NCBI GenBank assembly: GCA_026120035.1
Contig: JALRME010000007.1
Span: 1,426,001 to 1,490,000, forward strand
From: Coleophoma eucalyptorum
Taxonomy: Eukaryota > Ascomycota > Leotiomycetes > Helotiales > Dermateaceae
DNA: 64,000 nucleotides
Direction: 5' to 3'
A program made the position numbers and the translations under genes. A model generated the notes under the pieces. That model did not search any database. It worked only from the letters and a program-made list of their open reading frames with translations, and was not told where the DNA came from. Positions 46,972-59,098 of the stretch are shown in pieces (the first letter of the stretch is position 1; each line of letters opens with the position of its first letter).

Positions 46972-49900
46972 CTATGAGATATTCTCCAATCTCGGCGGTT
47001 GAGTTCGCTTCCAGTCTTCCAGCATCTCCAGAAATCCACCCCGGTTATTTATTTGCGCAGTTTCAAACACAGTTAGCCCCATGTCCCGATCGTCACCCCA
47101 GCAATCTCCAAGTACATTGATATTTGGGGGTTGCCAAGGATCTGCTCCTTCGTGAAGAAGCAGTTCCCCAAGATCTCTATGATCCCATGCAGCGGCTAGA
47201 TGAAGCATCACTGGTGTAAGCTGAGCTCCTCTTTCTATCAGGAATTTGACAAGTTCCATTGGTATTCGTTCGGTTGTCTCATCATGTTCGAACATGTCAT
47301 CTCCGGATGATGTTCTGTCTTCTTCTACTATCTTATCGTCTTCTGATATCATGCTTTCCTCTGCTTCTTCGTCTCTCTCTACTTCCTGATCTTCATCTGT
47401 TAAAAAGTTGTAACCCCCGTCTCTATAATCAGGATCTTGGTGCACCTTGGCTTCGTCAAACACTCCAGCTTCAAGAGCTGTGAAACCAGGTATTCTGCAA
47501 GCACGAGGCTGATTGACATCCGCTCCGTATTTATCAACTAGAAGCTTTACAAGATCCGTCCTTCCTGATAGTGCAGCAGCTTGCAGTGCAGTCAGACCTG
47601 AGATTGGTGCTGCAGGAGTGTGAACATCGCCTCCAAGACTAACTAGCTTCACTAGAACAGCAATAGGAGCATTTTTTGCTGCGTTCTGAACAGCTGTGAA
47701 GCCCACGTCTCCTATCACTGGCGCGTTGGCATCGGCACCATGGGTGGCTAGAAGCTCAACCATATCAACAGTCTCTGCGTACCCAATGGCGGTAGACGAT
47801 CCCATTATTGACGGCGCATTAACATCAGAACCAAGGCAAATCAACCTTTCAACAATTTCTCGGCGATCCCAGAAGACGGCACTCTGTAGAGCAGCACCAT
47901 TATCGCTAGCACCGTGTTGCACAAGAAGATCAATCATAGCTAATTCGCCGAATTGTGCAGCCACTGACAAAGGCGATTTAATATCTCGGGGTGTTATAGA
48001 GCTTAACAGAGCGCCCTTATCTAATAAAAATTGAACGCAATTTAGACTTTTGCCACGGCAAGCTGCACCAAGTGCATCTACACCGGCGCCTGCAGCTGGT
48101 GCATGAAGATCGGCTCCATGATCAAGGAGAAGTTCGACAATTGATAATTGGCCTGTCTCGCAGGCAGCCTGTAATGCAGTCATCGAATAGCCGCTTCCTG
48201 GGAGGGCGTTTACATCTGCTCCATACTTTAGCAGAAGCTTTACGATGACTTCAGCTCTTTCGTGTGTTGAAAAGCAAGCTTCTTGCAGAGCTGTCCAACC
48301 CTGGAAGCTCCGTGAATTTGGATCTGTATCCGACAACAGGAGTAACTCCTGAACCCATCGGGCATCACCTTGGCCAACCGCTTGAATCAATGACACCCTA
48401 GAGCTGCTGAAATAATTTGCTCCGGATGCCATGGGAACTACATGCTCTAGCATATAATGAATGCGGCGGAAGTACTTTTCTTCAATTTCTTCAGCTTTCT
48501 CTGACTCCGAGATTTGTGCCAGGCTTGTATTAGTTATTTCTGGGTCAAGCTTATCACAGTCTCTATGCAGATTATTCTGGTTAAAATGAGCTGAAGTGCC
48601 AGACTCGACACTATTTAGTTCTCTTCGAGGCAGTATATCGGGAATACTGAGCCGCGACGATGTTCGCTTGAAGTGTTTTCGGGGCCATTGCTGGTCTTGG
48701 GGAAATCGAGGATTCGCACCAGCTCGTTCAGATATAGTGTATCTAAAATGAACATCACAGCTTCGACTGTTTGATCATTTCCATAATCAGTATCTTGAAG
48801 AATAAATAAGTCTGATTGGGTCAAAATGTACCATCTTCTCATTCCGGAGCCGGAACTAAGGGTTCCACATTTAGGGCACGACAGGTCCTTTGGAACAGAA
48901 GGTAGTAACAGCTCCGGTGAGTCCTTTAATCTCTTGCGCTTCACAATATTCATAGCCCATATAGCACCTGGAGCCACGTTCTGCTCCCAATTGCTCTTCG
49001 ACAATACTTCTTTGGAGCTCCTCCCAAACCAAAACCAATAATCTGATGCGACATCCGGAAAGACCCGTTGGCCTGTTTTAGTATTTACAACCTCGAAATC
49101 TCCCTCTTGGATGTTACGTGACCCAGGATAGTCTGAAAACATAATATTCAGCGTGTCGCGAAAAGAGTCTGAGCTCCGACAGAGCACCTGAGGGAGAAGG
49201 TGTGTCCGACCAAGGGCATCCTCGAAATGGATATGAGAAGCCAAAGGGCCACCTTCCCAGGTATGACCAAGCATCCTCGGACGGTTCTCTTGTGAAACTT
49301 TGACCATAGTGTGGACTTCGTCAAGGGTGCGTCCGAAGTCTTCAAGAACCCCTTCAACTCTGCTATCAGATTGTACCTGTAATTGAATGTTTATGGCGAC
49401 TAAGTACGTTTGAAATGCATCAAGATGTGAGCGGAGGCGCTGTTCAAGTTTTGCTGCATCATCTCGTCGATATAGACACCACTTTATCTTTCTGAAAGCA
49501 ACTTTTGCTGTACGCCCTTGGCCATTGAACAAAGACGCCGTATACTCCTTCGACTCGGCCTGCAACAAGAAGATATGAGTGAAAGCCACGAGAAAAAGTA
49601 AGGATAAGGGACGTGGATCTCCAGTACCATAAATTTAGCGATTAAATTTCGACAAGAGTCTCCATGAAACCAGAGTCCATTAATGAAAGCCCGGTCGACC
49701 TTCAAAAGAGCCGAAGTTGAAGCGCTCGTCAAGTACGTTGTAATAGTTGATAAGGAGTCTCCTATGGCCTGTAAAAGCTCGATAAGCGATTTATACTCTG
49801 AAGCAGCATCTCTACTATCACTAAGAGCCACTACAAGATCGTGTGCAAGCTTTCCCACTGCTAAGAAATCGCCAACGCCGACCCCGAAAGGAACAGCCAT
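46972..49900 (-). CDS. STAND-type N-terminal domain plus ubiquitin-like/zinc-ribbon module and ankyrin repeats, no NACHT
   Basis: Three exons on the minus strand: 49628-49900, 48832-49559, 46972-48766 (introns 68 and 65 nt), 931 residues. Residues 1-150 match the helical N-terminal domain of many fungal STAND proteins (GVGVGDFLAVGKLAHDLV, SEYKSLIELLQ, AFRKIKWCLYRRDD). Residues about 195-300 form a ubiquitin-like module typical of this family (FEDALGRTHLLP, GAIWAMNIV) and end in a zinc ribbon CPKC (319-322) and CRSC (334-337); the second pair exists only after the 65-nt intron is removed. Ankyrin repeats run from about 450 to the end, interrupted near 805-840 by an acidic insert. No P-loop or NACHT is present. 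A scaffold in the same recognition systems as NLRs is likely; the exact role is unknown. Confidence 0.86.
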
Positions 49901-50433
49901 GCTAGCAACTCTAACTCTGCAACACGATACCCTGATCGAAAATCGCGATCAAGAATAGAGACTTATACAGGCGGCCGAAGCCATATAGGAAGTTGCTGCG
50001 GCTAGGTGTTAGGTATAATGACCATATGTCTTTCATAATATAAGTATAGTCGTGAGAAGTGACGGTCGGTGACAGCTAGCGAGGCTTAGACTATGCTGCG
50101 CCATATATGCAGTATGCCTGTCAGACCCATGTCTTTATTTCGTAGGATGTGGCACTACTGTCGACGTCCGAGAGAAAACGGACTACCTAAGAAACTGTAT
50201 TACAAAAGAGATAAATGTGAAGTTGTACTTATGGTTCCGAAGCTGTCAGATGGCCTATACGAATATTGATTCAAAATTGATTGAAATTGAAGTAATTTAT
50301 AAGATTTTTCAGCCCAGAATTCTACCCATCATCAAATATTCCGTTAACCCTCGTCCAACTTCATCAACGAAGCCTTATCTATATTCTGACCTGAACAATT
50401 CATCCTAACAGTAACCAAAAATATGAATTTCAA
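49901..50433. other. Intergenic, promoter of the STAND-type ankyrin gene
   Basis: 533 bp, no gene or repeat seen. Confidence 0.4.
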
Positions 50434-50880
50434 TCAATGTGGAGCATGGTCTACGACCTCAATGTTATTCCTACAAATCTTGTCAACACAATTCTAGTGA
50501 TCATAAGCAGTACAGCAGCACTGTATCATTGCTCACCCCATTGGATCCAACACAAATGCAGCATAGTAATTTGGATGATACGACCTTATTCCTGGCTTCC
50601 CGTTACACGTCCCGCCAGCCTTGACGGCCTCTTCGTGGAACTTTTCAACCGTTTCATGATTCTCTGCCTTGAAGCCCAAATGGATACCAAGAGATTCACT
50701 CGCGCCCTCTTTACACGCAATCCAAAAAGGTGCACCGCACTTACTAGAGCCGAGACCGACGGCTTTACCGGGGATTTCCATTTGCTTATCGTAGCCTAGA
50801 GGGGCAAGTGCAGCAAGGTACCAGGCTACGATGGTGTCGTATTTGGAGGGCGGAACCGAGAAACCGACGTGGTCGAGCAT
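50434..50880 (-). CDS. Glyoxalase/bleomycin-resistance-like (VOC) protein
   Basis: Two exons on the minus strand: 50537-50880 and 50434-50470, intron 66 nt (GTGAGC to TGTAG), 126 residues. It starts MLDHVGFSVPP, the first metal-ligand strand of the vicinal oxygen chelate fold, contains HLGFKAENHETVEKFHEEAVKAGG, and ends YYAAFVLDPMG then NNIEVVDHA after the intron; without splicing the protein would stop at PMG and lose the final conserved Glu strand. Members include lyases, dioxygenases and binding proteins; the reaction is unknown. It is divergent from the Zn2Cys6 gene at 51676. Confidence 0.87.
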
Positions 50881-51675
50881 GATGGTTTTGTAAATATGAG
50901 AGTGCACGTAAATGAAGGCTAAGATCGAAGAGAATAGAGATGCGGGAGCGAGGGGAGGAAGGATATATTTATGCTTACTGCTATGTAAGATAAGGTAAGG
51001 CGAGGTAAGATCGTCTTAAACTCATTAGAGCGCTAATGTGAGGGGATACTGACATTGACGAATGACAACAAGCGAGCACAGGACTTGGCATAAAGGGGCC
51101 AGTAACTAAAGTCAGCGGAAGAGGCGTGATGCAGCTTAACCAAGGGGGCCATTGACCCATAACTTAGCAGATATAGTTGATAATGCGAGCACTTGTAGGT
51201 CAAGAAAAGAAACAATAGTCACGTGATTAGACACCACAATGTTTGGGGTTCTACCTGGTCAGATAGAAATGCTCTTTCTATAGGCGCAGCATGTGCATAC
51301 AACAACATCATGGTGTACTCGAATCATTTCGTCAACTGATGTCCTGGAAGATATTCGTTAGACTTTTCAATCAAGATAACATTTTGTTCACTCACGTGTA
51401 TTATTTGTTGGCATGGAAGAAGAAATCATGAATCGCCAAGTCAGAACTCGTTTCCCAGGGCTTATATCGCAACTATTGTGTTGGTTATTTCCTTTCAGGG
51501 TTTATGCTAGCTCGTTATCTTTGTTGTTGTTAACCTCAGATTGCAGCTTTGAGTAGGTTTGCGCCCCGTAGAAACTAAACATTTGACAGTCAGGTGATCT
51601 TGATAGCGGCTATTTTCAAAATAGAGTCACCGAACGGAAGATCATGGCTCCAGAATTACTTATCTTTCCGCGAAA
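50881..51675. promoter_or_regulatory. Shared promoter of VOC gene and Zn2Cys6 gene
   Basis: About 795 bp between divergent starts. It includes CACGTG near 51220 and another near 51395. A regulatory link between the factor and the VOC gene is plausible by position. Confidence 0.4.
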
Positions 51676-54290
51676 ATGGACAAGACGACTTCTACAACTC
51701 CAATCCGGAAAAAGAAGAAGACCTTGAATGCGTAAGTTTGGTCCAATACAGGTCTTCATTGCACAGTCTGACGTACCATTTAGCTGCCAGCGATGTCGCA
51801 ATCGAAAGATAAAATGCTCGGGCCAACACCCGTGCCAACACTGCATGGCAAAGAATCTCACCTGTGTCTTCGAAGATAGACCGAAGAAACTCGTTGTATC
51901 TGAAGAGTAGGTCTTTGCGTGGACTAGGAATTGGAAACCCTAGGACCTTCTCAAATTTTCTCAGTTGGAGATTACAGTCAGCTGACCTTCGTTCAAAGCT
52001 ATCTCTACGAACTGCAAAGTCGAGCCTCAGCTGCGGAGAACGCAAATCGTAGAGCTTCGTCTCCTGCCTTGACCTCATCTCTCCCGTCTCAGAGTCTTCA
52101 GGGTAGCGTTGAGAGACGATTGAACTCCTCCTCTAGCTCACCCCGCCACCTGTCTCATCCAGTTGAACCCCGCCATCGGTCGGCTCATTTATACGAGGAC
52201 TCTCTACCTCGAGGTCAGAACCATATTCGCCATGACCGATATGTATGTTCAAGCTCGTTATTTTGTTTTGAATCTGACCCAATTTCTTCATAGTCTAACC
52301 CGGACCATGCTACTGATCATCCAAGCTCAGTGGAGTCACCCGCGATTGGTGATGAATTCAGTGAGTTTACCCGGTGTTTTGCAAGAACTACGCTAATGGT
52401 GGCATCAAAGGGCGGCTTGGACATAGTTCTTCGTGGTCATTTAGTCGTCGTATCAGAAATATGATCAATGATGCAATGCATGGCCCGACACTCCACGATG
52501 CAATCCCTATCCGCGACGGTGCATATGGCATCCCATGGAAACAACCTTTGATTGATCTCACCGGGCTAGAGCTTCCATCTCAAGAATATGCAGAGTACCT
52601 TACCCATACTGTGTCTTACACCATGGGACCGCTTTACTATCTCTTTGATAAGGCAGTATTCCTGCGCAAACTGCATGAGTTTTATGGCAACCGTACTCCC
52701 GGCCGTGAGCACAGTACAGACTTATGGCTGATCCAGATGCTGATTGTCCTTGCTTTCGGCAAATCAATACTTGCACGAGAAGCTGGTCCTTCTGGACCAA
52801 CAGGTGCGACGTACTTCGCTAGAGCCATGGAAGCACTGCCAGATAGCCACCGCTTGTATCAGGACCCTATTTTGGGCATGGAGATTCTTTGCATGCTTGC
52901 TCTTATGTTGCAAGCAATGGACATGCGATTTGCTGCCCATGACTCTGTGAGAAGACTCTTCGAAATCATCTTATTATACTAATATGAGCCTAGATCGGAA
53001 GAGCAGCGCGAATGGGACTCACCCATGGCTTCAACAGAGTTTATGACCCGAAACGCATCACTTACGAAGAATTTGAACGTCGTTCCCGGCTTTGGTGGAC
53101 TGTGTACATAATTGACCGAAGACTTTCGAGTCTTGTGGGCGTCCCATCCTCAGTCTTGGATGAGGACATTGCCGTAGCTAGGCCAACGTTGGGTGACCCA
53201 GATGGAAAAGATCTACCATTTGCCCTCCACGTGGAAACTTCGTCTCAATTAGGGCAGATTCTTAATGGTTGGTGCGTTTCGTTCTGGAAGTACTAGGAGC
53301 TAATATTTGATTCAGTTGTTTATGGCCTTGGACTTGAGCGACAACTCGGAAGCAAGTTCATCTCTGCAATCCAATCAATTCTCCATCGACTTGGAGAGAC
53401 GTCAACATTGCTTGATAAAGGCATGAAAATTCAATTTCAAAACCCTATGAATATCATATCTAGAGAGGCGGCAAGCTTGCACCTGCTCCATCATCAGGTA
53501 ATGATGTATCCTCTACTTCTCAAATTTCCAACACCACTGACTCCATATCCTAAACAGTGCAGTATTCTTGCAATCCGACCAGTCTTGTTCTACCTCTTTG
53601 AATCGAAAGTCCGTAGTGGTAACACGACATTGAAGCTATCAGACGCAGTCATTGGATTGTTGCGAGTTTGTGTTGAGTCTTCGCTTCAAATTCTGAAGAT
53701 TATTGACACCCTACACTCTCATAAGCTTGTTGGTAAATAAGATTCATTATTGATGTTTGTAGCCACGCTTATACTCCGATTTAGATCTCCTCCTTCCATT
53801 CGACCTCGATGCAATGTTTGCTGCAGCCTTTGTACTTGTTCTGGTTGACATCATAACGCCGGCAGCGGCTGGACAATGGGAACTTAGCAGAACTCTGTCG
53901 ATGATGGATGAGATGATGATGCGAGGTATTGTGACAGCAGGTCCATATAAGAAGGACCTTGTTGAACTGTGGGAGATGGGACAACAACATAAGAGTACCT
54001 ACCAACAAGAGCAACCAGTGCGACCAGAGCTACCATCAGTACCGACCACGAACTCTCAACAAGAATCTGAGCAGCAAGATGTTAATATGAACCAGCCCCT
54101 CGAACAAGACCTGATTTGGTCATGGATGGCGACTGACGATGGCGGACTTGCTTCTCTTCATCCAGATACTATTCAGTCTGCAATTGATGGTCTGAACTTC
54201 GACTTCCTTAACGACCCCACTGCCATACAAATGGACAGTAGTGAGTGGATGTGGGGAAATGGAGGGCTGAATTGGCCGGATACATCATAA
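51676..54290 (+). CDS. Zn2Cys6 transcription factor with Fungal_trans domain
   Basis: Nine exons: 51676-51731, 51784-51906, 51978-52242, 52294-52360, 52411-52946, 52994-53267, 53316-53497, 53558-53732, 53785-54290; 727 residues. The zinc cluster CQRCRNRKIKC, CQHCMAKNLTC follows a Lys-rich start and the linker PKKLVVSED. The middle domain is the Fungal_trans type, with IGRAARMGLTHG, RRSRLWWTVYIIDRRLSSLVG, HHQCSILAIRP and LLLPFDLDAMFAAAFVLVL; each of these is restored only after intron removal. The tail is Gln-rich. The third exon start at 51978 (TTACAG acceptor) is the least certain boundary. Neighbouring VOC, 2OG-oxygenase and epoxide hydrolase genes may be its targets. Confidence 0.88.
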
Positions 54291-55439
54291 GGTTAATCAA
54301 CACGAGTCCTCAAACCAAAACAGTAAACTACTCCGTTCATCATCCTCGAGCTGCCGGTACCTGGGGATGTTTCTTCAACTGTAGTTGCCTTAGGTGCAAC
54401 CAGGAGAAGATACTGTTGAGATAGATCAACTTCTCAATAGGTCTTAATAATGACCCTGTGAGCTGATTTGAGGCTGCTCGCCCTCAAAGCCAGGGAATGT
54501 GCAAGTGCAGATCAGATCGTATCTGCACGAGATCCAATACACGAGGCTGAAAGCCGATAGCTGGATTTTGAACATGCTTTCGCTCGCACACATACAAAGC
54601 TTGGAGTATTTTCAAGAAAGTCAATCTTGAAAATCATGGAATTTAAGAGGGCCTTTAGACTACTAGTAAAATTTGTCTTTAGGGCATATAACCCTAGCTC
54701 TATCTGTTCCAGTAACTGGGGAGGTCTCTTCCGAACATCCTGGTTTAAGTACCTTGAATGTTTGCTCAGAGTCTGCTATTCTAGATTCTGCCTACCAGAA
54801 CAGGTGGCGGATGGTATGAGATCGAGCTCATCGTTAGATCCAATTAATAGGTGCACAACGATTGCATAACGAATAGCCACCGCGCCCTCCAGATTCTTAA
54901 CCATAGCCGCTTAGCTTGTATCCAGAACGTCCTATGATAGTGCAGAATCCTGATCGTTAGAAGGGTTAGTTCAGCTTTATCTTTTCGTATCATTTTTGGG
55001 GCTTCACACAGTTGTTACGGGTGAATGAAGCCATGAGAATTCTCTGACTTATGGTCGAAAATGCCAAGAAGATGTCATTTATTTCATCCATCGGATTTTG
55101 GTGTTAGAAGATTGATGAAGTGTAGATGCGAATGTTCTTACCCTCTAGACTAAAGCAGAATATAGAACACATTACAGTTAGTAGTATATTGATATCATTT
55201 TGGTTTCCTTAGTTGGATTAAGTTATCCATCCTTCTTTAAGTGCGAGATCAAGTACAAAATACGACAGTTTTTGGCAAAATCTAGCCACACCAATATATC
55301 TTGAATTGTAGAACGTGAAGCTATTTATATGTTTTAGGTAGGGCATAACTCTTCAGCAATGCTTATGATGTTACCTCTATTGCATTCGAGACTCACAATA
55401 AAATAATCAAATCTCGTGATAAACTGTTTCTTGCCACAT
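54291..55439. other. Intergenic between converging Zn2Cys6 and 2OG-oxygenase genes
   Basis: About 1.15 kb with AT-rich stretches and no supported gene. Confidence 0.45.
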
Positions 55440-56652
55440 TTAATAAGTAGCTTGCAACCGCCTGTTCAGGTGCTCCCCAGCAGTTATCGGTTCAGCTTCA
55501 CGATAGCCCTTTTCTTCAAGAATCCCTTGAAACCGGCTGGCTCTCTCTTCAATTTCCGCCTCAGTACCAGAAATTGGCAACGGTTCGAGCAAAACCTCCG
55601 AGTCGGGCTGCACAAAGAAAGGGATACTAAATCTACTGCCACTTTCTGCCTCAGACCGAGGAAACACTACGCGATGTATAGTCGATCTCAGTAATCCGCT
55701 AGTCCAGAATTCGAGTGCATCGCCGATATTGACTACTATCGCGTCCTTGAGGTATGGTATATCTCTCCACACACTCCCATGCTGCAAAACTTGTAATCCG
55801 CCTTTGTCTGTAGGCTGTTGGAACAAAAGCGTCAGGCTGCCATAGTCGCTGTGCGCACCTGCTCGAATGTCTGCATTTTCATCAAAAGGATATGACTCAG
55901 CATCTGGTTGCCGACTTGCTGTTGAGTTCGAAGATAGCGAGACTGGTGGCGTGAATGGGACCTCTGGATAATGGATGAGTCTCAGTCGGTTACACTTGCC
56001 CCCATGATTTTTCGAGAGGAAGTTGGACTCTAACTAAGTCTCGATTAGATAATAATAGTCTATAAGACAGCTGTACCCTCTCACCTCGAGCCCTAATGCA
56101 AACCCCTCTAGTAAAATCTTTGCCGTACTTTCGCACTGTCGTATGAATTCCTCGATCTGCTCTCTTTTCGCCTCCAACTTTTGTGGCAGTTGCTGATCTG
56201 GACAAATCTTTTGACTGGCGATGTAGAAAGACTCCTTTAGGTCACCATTACCCTTCCCAGCAAGCCTTGAATAGGATCAGCTTTATGGATATAATGAAAT
56301 TGGGCTCCCGTGATGCCACCTACTTTTCATCTCTCATTCCGGTATACCCCTGGTAAAGTCAGCCCCAGCTCCATGATAAATATATATATAGGAACATGTT
56401 CTATAATATCACAACAGCAAACACAGGTAAATTCTCATTCTATACCTTATCTCCAGTACCCTTCCAATACCCCTTCTTTTCCGACAGCGCTGTGTTCCGG
56501 AAGAAGTCTTGACAGACATCGAATATTTGAATGGATACGGGATGACCGACAAGATAAAAGAATCCTGGTTCTTTACCCACGCGAAGCAGCTCAGCAGCAA
56601 GCTCGTTTGGAGACCCTATCTCTTGTAGATCTATGATGGGTAAGGCGGCCAT
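55440..56652 (-). CDS. 2-oxoglutarate/Fe(II)-dependent dioxygenase, isopenicillin-N-synthase-like
   Basis: Four exons on the minus strand: 56446-56652, 56324-56349 (26 nt), 56085-56265, 55440-56033; introns 96, 58 and 51 nt; 335 residues. The DIOX_N part reads ALPIIDLQEIG and EPGFFYLVGHPV; the tiny exon 2 supplies GYTGMRDEK. The iron ligands are HxD in GAHSDYGSLTLL and His in STIHRVVFP, and the 2-oxoglutarate-binding RxS is in RFSIPFF. Members hydroxylate, desaturate or cyclise small molecules. Product and substrate are unknown. It is divergent from the epoxide hydrolase (795 bp between starts), so the two may be co-expressed. Confidence 0.88.
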
Positions 56653-57447
56653 GACACGTGAGAAACCTGCGTGAGAAGGGTCGAGGAAGGTTGCAATATA
56701 AATTTATATATAATCTGGGCTTAGTCTTATGTCTACTGCCGCTTTGAGGATTCAGGGGCGCTAGAGAAACCCACAGTGGTATGTAGTCTTGTTTGTGCAG
56801 ACGAAGATCGGTTTATATAAGAATGGCGGATGTTCCGAAGAGTACGGAGAATCCCGTGACATAGCCGGAATTCTGGTAACCTGAAAAATGATAAGCTCCT
56901 CTTGATAAAATTGCAATGCTACTCCCTCTCGATACTAAGGCAAGTATATTCCGGTATATGCGATGAACAAGTTCTTGAAGATTCTATCAATACTACAAGA
57001 GCAATTATTTAGGTATCTAAAACCAGTTGATATCGCTCGGGCTTGTACGCCGTTGCAAAATTATTGGCCTTCATGACTTGACAGCTCTAACCCCGGACTT
57101 GATGGGTGACAAGGTTCAACGAAAAGAATAAAGCGGAGGAGACATTGGAGAGTGAAGGGGGATCGGTTCCTACATAATGATTTCTTTACACCCCGTTGAC
57201 TCATCTTGGTGCGAAGCCACCGAGGCACCTGCAGGATTGCAGCGATGTCTTCCTCCAGTAGAACATGGCTTTCTGCAGCCTCGCCACATCGCCTAATGCC
57301 TATGACAGCCAACCAGGCATTTAGAGAACTCTGCCGCATATATATTAACTTTAGCATCTCTCATAATCAAGTATTCAATGCCATTTCTATCAGTCCAACC
57401 TAAGCTTTCTTTCAACCCACTTTTCTCCGGCGGATACGATACCTACA
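56653..57447. promoter_or_regulatory. Shared promoter of 2OG-oxygenase and epoxide hydrolase genes
   Basis: 795 bp between divergent starts. A TATATAAA stretch lies about 50 bp above the oxygenase start. No other named element found. Confidence 0.4.
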
Positions 57448-58768
57448 ATGTCTCCTATCCATCAGTTTGAAATAGCCGTCGCAGAGGAAAAGATCAAGCT
57501 CTTGAAGCATAGACTTGCGCTGTCCTATTTCCCAGAAGAAGTTGTCGATGCAAAGCCATGGTCTCGTGGGCCTCCATTGCACGAGATCAAAAGGCTTGCT
57601 CGGTATTGGGAGAATGGGTTTGATTGGCGCGAGATTGAAGCAGAGCTGAATAGACTACCACACTTCACGACTAGTATCAAGGTGGAGGGTTATGATACAT
57701 ACGAAGTCCACTTCATTCATGGCCTAAGCCTTGTTACGAACGCCATCCCTCTCCTCTTTCTCCATGGATGGCCGGGTAGTTTCATTGAAGTGACAAAGAT
57801 TCTGCCATCCTTGTTGATGGGAGGAGAAGACTTCCCTGCATTTCATGTCGTGGCACCCAGTCTTATTGACTTTGGGTTCTCATCTGCAAGTCGAAAGGTT
57901 AGTACCAGTTTATATTTCTTCAATACTGAAAGCTAACCAATACGTAGAAAGCGTTCAATATAGATCAGCATGCCGAGGTTTGTCACAAATTGATGCATGC
58001 TCTTGGGTATGATGAGTATGGTTAGTCAAGCCCCGGCCTCTTTGGGAGTATTCTTACAGAATTATTTCAGTTGTGCAGGGAGGAGACATTGGCTCCCTAG
58101 TTGCTCGGATGCTGGCCATCAAATACGGACCGAAGTACTGCAAAGCTCATCATATTAATTCTGCAGCACCGGCTGAGCCAAATGCTGAGTCTCACCCGCA
58201 ACTCTATGAACAGGTCAAAAGTACGTCATTGAGTGAGAGCGAGATGGTGGGTCTGCAACGAGCACAGGTATTCGGAACTGAAGGTAACGGATATTATCGA
58301 ATGCAAGCCACAAAGCCTCAGACCATCGGTTATAGCATGGCAGACAGTCCCGTGGGCTTCTTGGCATGGATTTACGAAAAGCTCCATGACTGGACAGATA
58401 ACTATCCCTGGACCGATGACGAGGTGCTGACCTGGGTCAGCATCTATTACTTTTCGACTGCTGGTCCGGCAGCATCGAATTGCATCTACTATGAGAATGA
58501 GCACAGAGACCCTCCAATATTCCCCGCGGTTCAGGTCTATACCGATGTGCCTCTTGGCATTGCGAGGCTTCCAAAAGATCTAATCCTTTTGCCGAAGCTG
58601 TGGCATCATACTATGGGGCCGATCGTGTATGAGAACGAATATTCCAAGGGAGGTCATTTTGCTGCTTGGGAATGTCCAGACACTCTCGTCCACGATCTGC
58701 GTGTTATGTTTGGTCGAGGTGGCGGTGCGTATGGCTGTGTGAAAGGGAGACATGGATACAAAAATTGA
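57448..58768 (+). CDS. Epoxide hydrolase, microsomal-type (alpha/beta fold)
   Basis: Three exons: 57448-57897, 57948-58020, 58071-58768 (two 50-nt introns), 406 residues. The N-terminal EHN domain is present (WENGFDWREIEAELNRLPHF, EVHFIHG). The oxyanion motif is HGWPGSFIE and the nucleophile is Asp in VQGGDIGSLVAR, spliced across the second intron. The catalytic His lies in KGGHFAAWE. Two lid tyrosines are likely among the YY and YEN segments. It opens epoxides to diols. The EHN domain marks the group that includes microsomal and juvenile-hormone hydrolases; no membrane anchor is seen at the N-terminus, so it may be soluble. Its neighbour is the divergent 2OG-oxygenase. Confidence 0.9.
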
Positions 58769-59098
58769 GAATATTCTATTACCATTGCAATTTGCTCTAA
58801 CAAGTAGTGTTATTATTTAGGTTTTTGGTAATGCAATTATTATGGTCGAAACCAGAGTTGAATTCAGTCAAGTTATGTTATGCTACTGTCGCTTTTCCTG
58901 CTCTTCAAACAAAACCTTATACAATTTTCTCAAATGCATCAATCTATTATACCTTATAAATTTACAATCTACTGTGTCTTTGATTTAGGACAGAACTCAA
59001 GGCTCAGCATCAAATATAGCTTCGTGTTGCAGCCATATCGTTATATTATAACAAAGACTAGGAATTTTAATGCCAAAACATAAGTCATAAATTAAATC
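58769..59098. other. Intergenic, converging 3' ends
   Basis: 330 bp of AT-rich sequence between the epoxide hydrolase and the F-box gene. No feature seen. Confidence 0.4.

Noticed and set aside
48615..48766. Stop in the STAND-type gene after CLEEN, suggesting two genes
   Set aside because: A 65-nt intron at 48767-48831 links the frames and completes the zinc ribbon.
50434..50536. Apparent truncation of the VOC protein at LDPMG
   Set aside because: A GTGAGC-TGTAG intron joins the missing NNIEVVDHAPH tail.
52992..53004. Exact 13-base match to the start of a common Illumina adapter (AGATCGGAAGAGC)
   Set aside because: Chance match: it covers an intron acceptor and the codons for IGRAARM, an expected segment of the Fungal_trans domain, and beyond one further base (A) the adapter sequence does not continue.
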